Source: Sphingopyxis sp. (GTDB taxonomy: Bacteria > Pseudomonadota > Alphaproteobacteria > Sphingomonadales > Sphingomonadaceae). Taken from it: a stretch of 64,000 nucleotides of DNA. The stretch spans positions 186,001-250,000 of the forward strand of contig JAEULK010000043.1 in the NCBI GenBank assembly GCA_016793775.1. Direction: 5' to 3'. Numbering within the stretch: the first letter of the stretch is position 1; every line of letters begins with the position of its first letter. The position numbers were made by a program, and so were the translations under genes. The notes beneath the pieces were generated by a model. That model worked only from the letters and a program-made list of their open reading frames with translations. It ran no database searches and was not told the DNA's origin. Below, one piece after another: positions 62,264-64,000 of this stretch.

Positions 62264-62709
62264 GCTTCGCCGATCAGCAAAGCCTCAATATCGCCGATCG
62301 GGCGGGCGGTCATTTCCTTGACATGCTCGCTGGCGATGCGGCGCTGGGTTTCCTTGTGCCAGTGCTGGCGCAGTTCGCCCATGGTGCGCGCCGGGGCGAC
62401 GACGACGAGGTCGTCGAATTCACCCGCGAGCGCCATGGCGTTGACCTTGGCGGTCAGATCCTTGGCGAAGCGATCCTCTTCGAGCTGGTGGAAGTCGGCC
62501 TCGCCCATCGTGCCGCCCGACAGGCCGGTGCCCGCGGGGGCATAGGACTGGCCCGAGGGGGCGGTCTTGATGTCGCTGTTCTTGCGATCCTCGCGTTCCT
62601 CGTGCGACGCGGCGCGCAGGTCGATCTGCTGCTTGTCGCCTTCGTTGCGCAGGAACAGCGCCTTGCGGCCGTCGGCGACGAGGACGAGGGTGTCATGGGC
62701 GAGGGGCAT
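62260..62709 (-). CDS. Host attachment protein family (baeRF-like)
   Basis: 149-aa protein of the family annotated as required for attachment to host cells: AHDTLVLVADGRKALFLRNE, EDRFAKDLTAKVNAMALAGE, DDLVVVAPARTMGELRQHWH and RIASEHVKEMTARPIGDIEA. It is related in fold to the eRF1 middle domain (baeRF families); a molecular role is unproven. Start at 62709 with GGAGAAAC-like upstream sequence. Confidence 0.9.
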   Translation of the reverse strand: MPLAHDTLVLVADGRKALFLRNEGDKQQIDLRAASHEEREDRKNSDIKTAPSGQSYAPAGTGLSGGTMGEADFHQLEEDRFAKDLTAKVNAMALAGEFDDLVVVAPARTMGELRQHWHKETQRRIASEHVKEMTARPIGDIEALLIGEA

Positions 62710-62835
62710 GGATGTTTCTCCTTCGGTTTGAAGAGGAAACGCGCAGACGCGGCGCGAGGTTTCGGCGGGGTGTCGGGCGGACGGGGCGGTTGGTCCGGGG
62801 AAAGGCCGCTTTCGGGCGTTAGCGGACCAAGGCGG

Positions 62836-62856
62836 TCCTCCCCCTTTGGGGGAGGA
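62836..62856. terminator. Stem-loop downstream of the TauD-family gene
   Basis: Perfect 9-bp stem TCCTCCCCC-TTT-GGGGGAGGA, 43 bp after the end of the TauD-family gene. A second inverted pair TTGGTCCG/CGGACCAA (62790-62830) lies beside it. The rest of this 189-bp gap shows nothing else. Confidence 0.55.
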
Positions 62857-62898
62857 TCGGCACCGTCCGCTCTCCACCCCAAAGCCGTCATCCGCCGC

Positions 62899-63756
62899 TC
62901 ATGCTCCGTCCCACGCCGCGATCGTCGTGCGGTGCAAAAGGCGGTCGTGGCCGTCGTAGCCGCCGGTCGCGCGGTGGAGCAGCGAGCGGTTGTCCCACAT
63001 GATGAGCATGTCGGACTCCCAGTGATGCGAATAGCGGAACTCCTCGCGCCCCTGCCACTGGATCAGTTCGTAGAGCAAAGGCAGGCCCTCGGCATCGTCG
63101 AGGCCGTCGAAGCCGATGATATAGCCCGCGCAGCCGAACAGGCCGAGGCGCCCCGTTTCGGGATGGGCGCGGACGAAGGGGTGGAGCTGGGTCTCCAGCG
63201 CCTCCTCGCCCGAGCGGATGTCCATGCTGCGACCACCAAGTCCTTTTGGGTCCTTCGCGCCGTACATGCCCTGCGGCGCATAGCCGGCGCGGGCGCTGTG
63301 GATCGCGTTCAGGCCCTCGACGCGCGCGCGGAGGTCGGCGGGCATCGCGTCGAGCGCGGCGTGCTGGTTGGCAAATTCGGTGTTGCCGCCGACGGGCGGG
63401 ATGGCGATGCCGAACAGGCAGGTGCCCGCGGGCGGACGCGCCTGGAAACTCCAGTCGCTGTGCCAATTTTCGGCGAAGAGCGGCGCGGTCTCGTCGGCGC
63501 GGCGCTTCACCGCGATGATATGATCGTGGCCGGGGATCGGACGGATGAAGGGATCGTCGCCGAAAGCGCCGAAATATTGGGTGAAGCGTTCGAGGTCCTG
63601 CGCGCCCATCTTCTGATCCGGAAAGGCGAGGACATGATGGTCGAGCCACGCGGCGCGGATGTCGGCGACGGTGGTGGCATCGAGCGGCTGCGTCAAGTCG
63701 ACGCCGGTGATACGGGCGCCGCAGGCCTGGCCGCTGGGGGTGATAGCGAGAGTCAT
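62899..63756 (-). CDS. TauD/TfdA-family Fe(II)/2-oxoglutarate dioxygenase
   Basis: 285-aa non-heme iron dioxygenase. Iron ligands His99 and Asp101 (ENWHSDWSFQARPP) and His261 (NRSLLHRATGGYDGHDR) complete the HxD...H triad; the nearby Arg residues should hold 2-oxoglutarate. The family includes taurine, 2,4-D and alkylsulfatase dioxygenases; the substrate is unknown. The start at 63756 fits homologues; the longer frame is basic and rejected. Confidence 0.9.
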   Translation of the reverse strand: MTLAITPSGQACGARITGVDLTQPLDATTVADIRAAWLDHHVLAFPDQKMGAQDLERFTQYFGAFGDDPFIRPIPGHDHIIAVKRRADETAPLFAENWHSDWSFQARPPAGTCLFGIAIPPVGGNTEFANQHAALDAMPADLRARVEGLNAIHSARAGYAPQGMYGAKDPKGLGGRSMDIRSGEEALETQLHPFVRAHPETGRLGLFGCAGYIIGFDGLDDAEGLPLLYELIQWQGREEFRYSHHWESDMLIMWDNRSLLHRATGGYDGHDRLLHRTTIAAWDGA

Positions 63757-63926
63757 GCCGCGATGCTGCGCCGATTGCCGCGTGCGGTCAATCGGGTGCG
63801 GCGGGCCGCCCCGAAAGCTGGCCGAGCCGATGCGCCGCGGCCTTGGCGGCGGCGGCAATTCAGCGGGGCGCCATGTTGGCGAGCCTAATTTTCGGTCGGA
63901 GGGGTTCGGACGGATGGAGACTATCG

Positions 63927-64000
63927 ATGTTCCTGCTCAAAAAACTGGCGCTCACCGCGCTGATCGGCGCGAGTGCGGTTGCCGCGCTGCCCGCCGAAGC
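63927..64000 (+). CDS. Secreted protein, partial (cut by window end)
   Basis: Only 24 codons are visible: MFLLKKLALTALIGASAVAA followed by LPAE, a clear Sec signal peptide. GGAG lies 8 bases upstream of the ATG. The mature protein is outside the window, so no function can be given. Confidence 0.6.
   Translation, partial: MFLLKKLALTALIGASAVAALPAE

Overview
The window looks like chromosomal sequence from a sphingomonad (Alphaproteobacteria, Sphingomonadales), most likely Sphingopyxis or a close relative. The evidence is high GC content, alphaproteobacterial gene order (argS-SPOR-nagZ-scpA-scpB-tatABC, ispH-thrB-rnhA, mreB-mreC-mreD), two-subunit glycyl-tRNA synthetase, TrmFO, UrcA and entericidin family proteins, and a CpaA-E/TadBC pilus cluster. 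About 67 protein genes (two cut by the window ends), one tRNA-Arg(ACG), two clear pseudogenes and one truncated gene remnant were found. There is no rRNA, CRISPR array, prophage or intact insertion sequence.

Layout. 1-2.3 kb: rod-shape operon mreB-mreC-mreD (minus), divergent from mutL. 4.3-12 kb: lipoprotein, PhoD-type phosphatase, glutaredoxin-MauE fusion divergent from a MerR regulator, decayed GIY-YIG nuclease cassette, ychF, CAP-domain protein, truncated PhoX and a Tat-exported SDR. 12.2-16.7 kb: pth, rplY, tandem TraB/GumN proteins, XRE/membrane pair, urcA. 16.9-23 kb: glyQ, glyS, ppdK. 23.1-31.3 kb: DUF1214/DUF1254 pair, tRNA-Arg, methyltransferase pseudogene, glk, DUF808, class III aminotransferase, phoR, FAH-family hydrolase. 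31.4-38.5 kb: tad pilus genes (minus). 38.6-43.2 kb: FAD oxidoreductase, YegP-like protein, rnhA-thrB-ispH, lipoprotein. 43.4-49.9 kb: argS through tatC. 49.9-59.3 kb: entericidin, mgtE, cyclophilin, nitronate monooxygenase, nadC, RNase T2, LplT-like MFS, pgsA, moaD-moaE, oxyR. 59.4-64 kb: EF-hand protein, trmFO, YhhN, host-attachment-like protein, TauD dioxygenase, start of a secreted protein.

Most of the window is housekeeping: cell shape, mismatch repair, translation quality, peptidoglycan recycling, chromosome condensation, Tat export, cofactor and lipid synthesis. Several secreted proteins (PhoD, PhoX remnant, SDR) carry or would need Tat signals, and tatABC lies in the same window.

The unusual layer is small palindromic mobile DNA. 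glyS carries two related ~87-bp palindromes read in frame and in the same phase, giving two Pro/Gly-rich inserts in the protein. The glyQ-glyS gap and the moaE-oxyR gap hold REPIN-like arrays built on a GGGAC-N-GTCCC palindrome. A 385-bp unit consists of two ~40-bp inverted repeats closely enclosing a broken GIY-YIG nuclease gene. A 148-bp inverted-repeat element fills the space between two convergent genes exactly, and its CTAG ends supply both stop codons. The tad cluster lacks the CpaF motor ATPase and Flp pilin at this locus.
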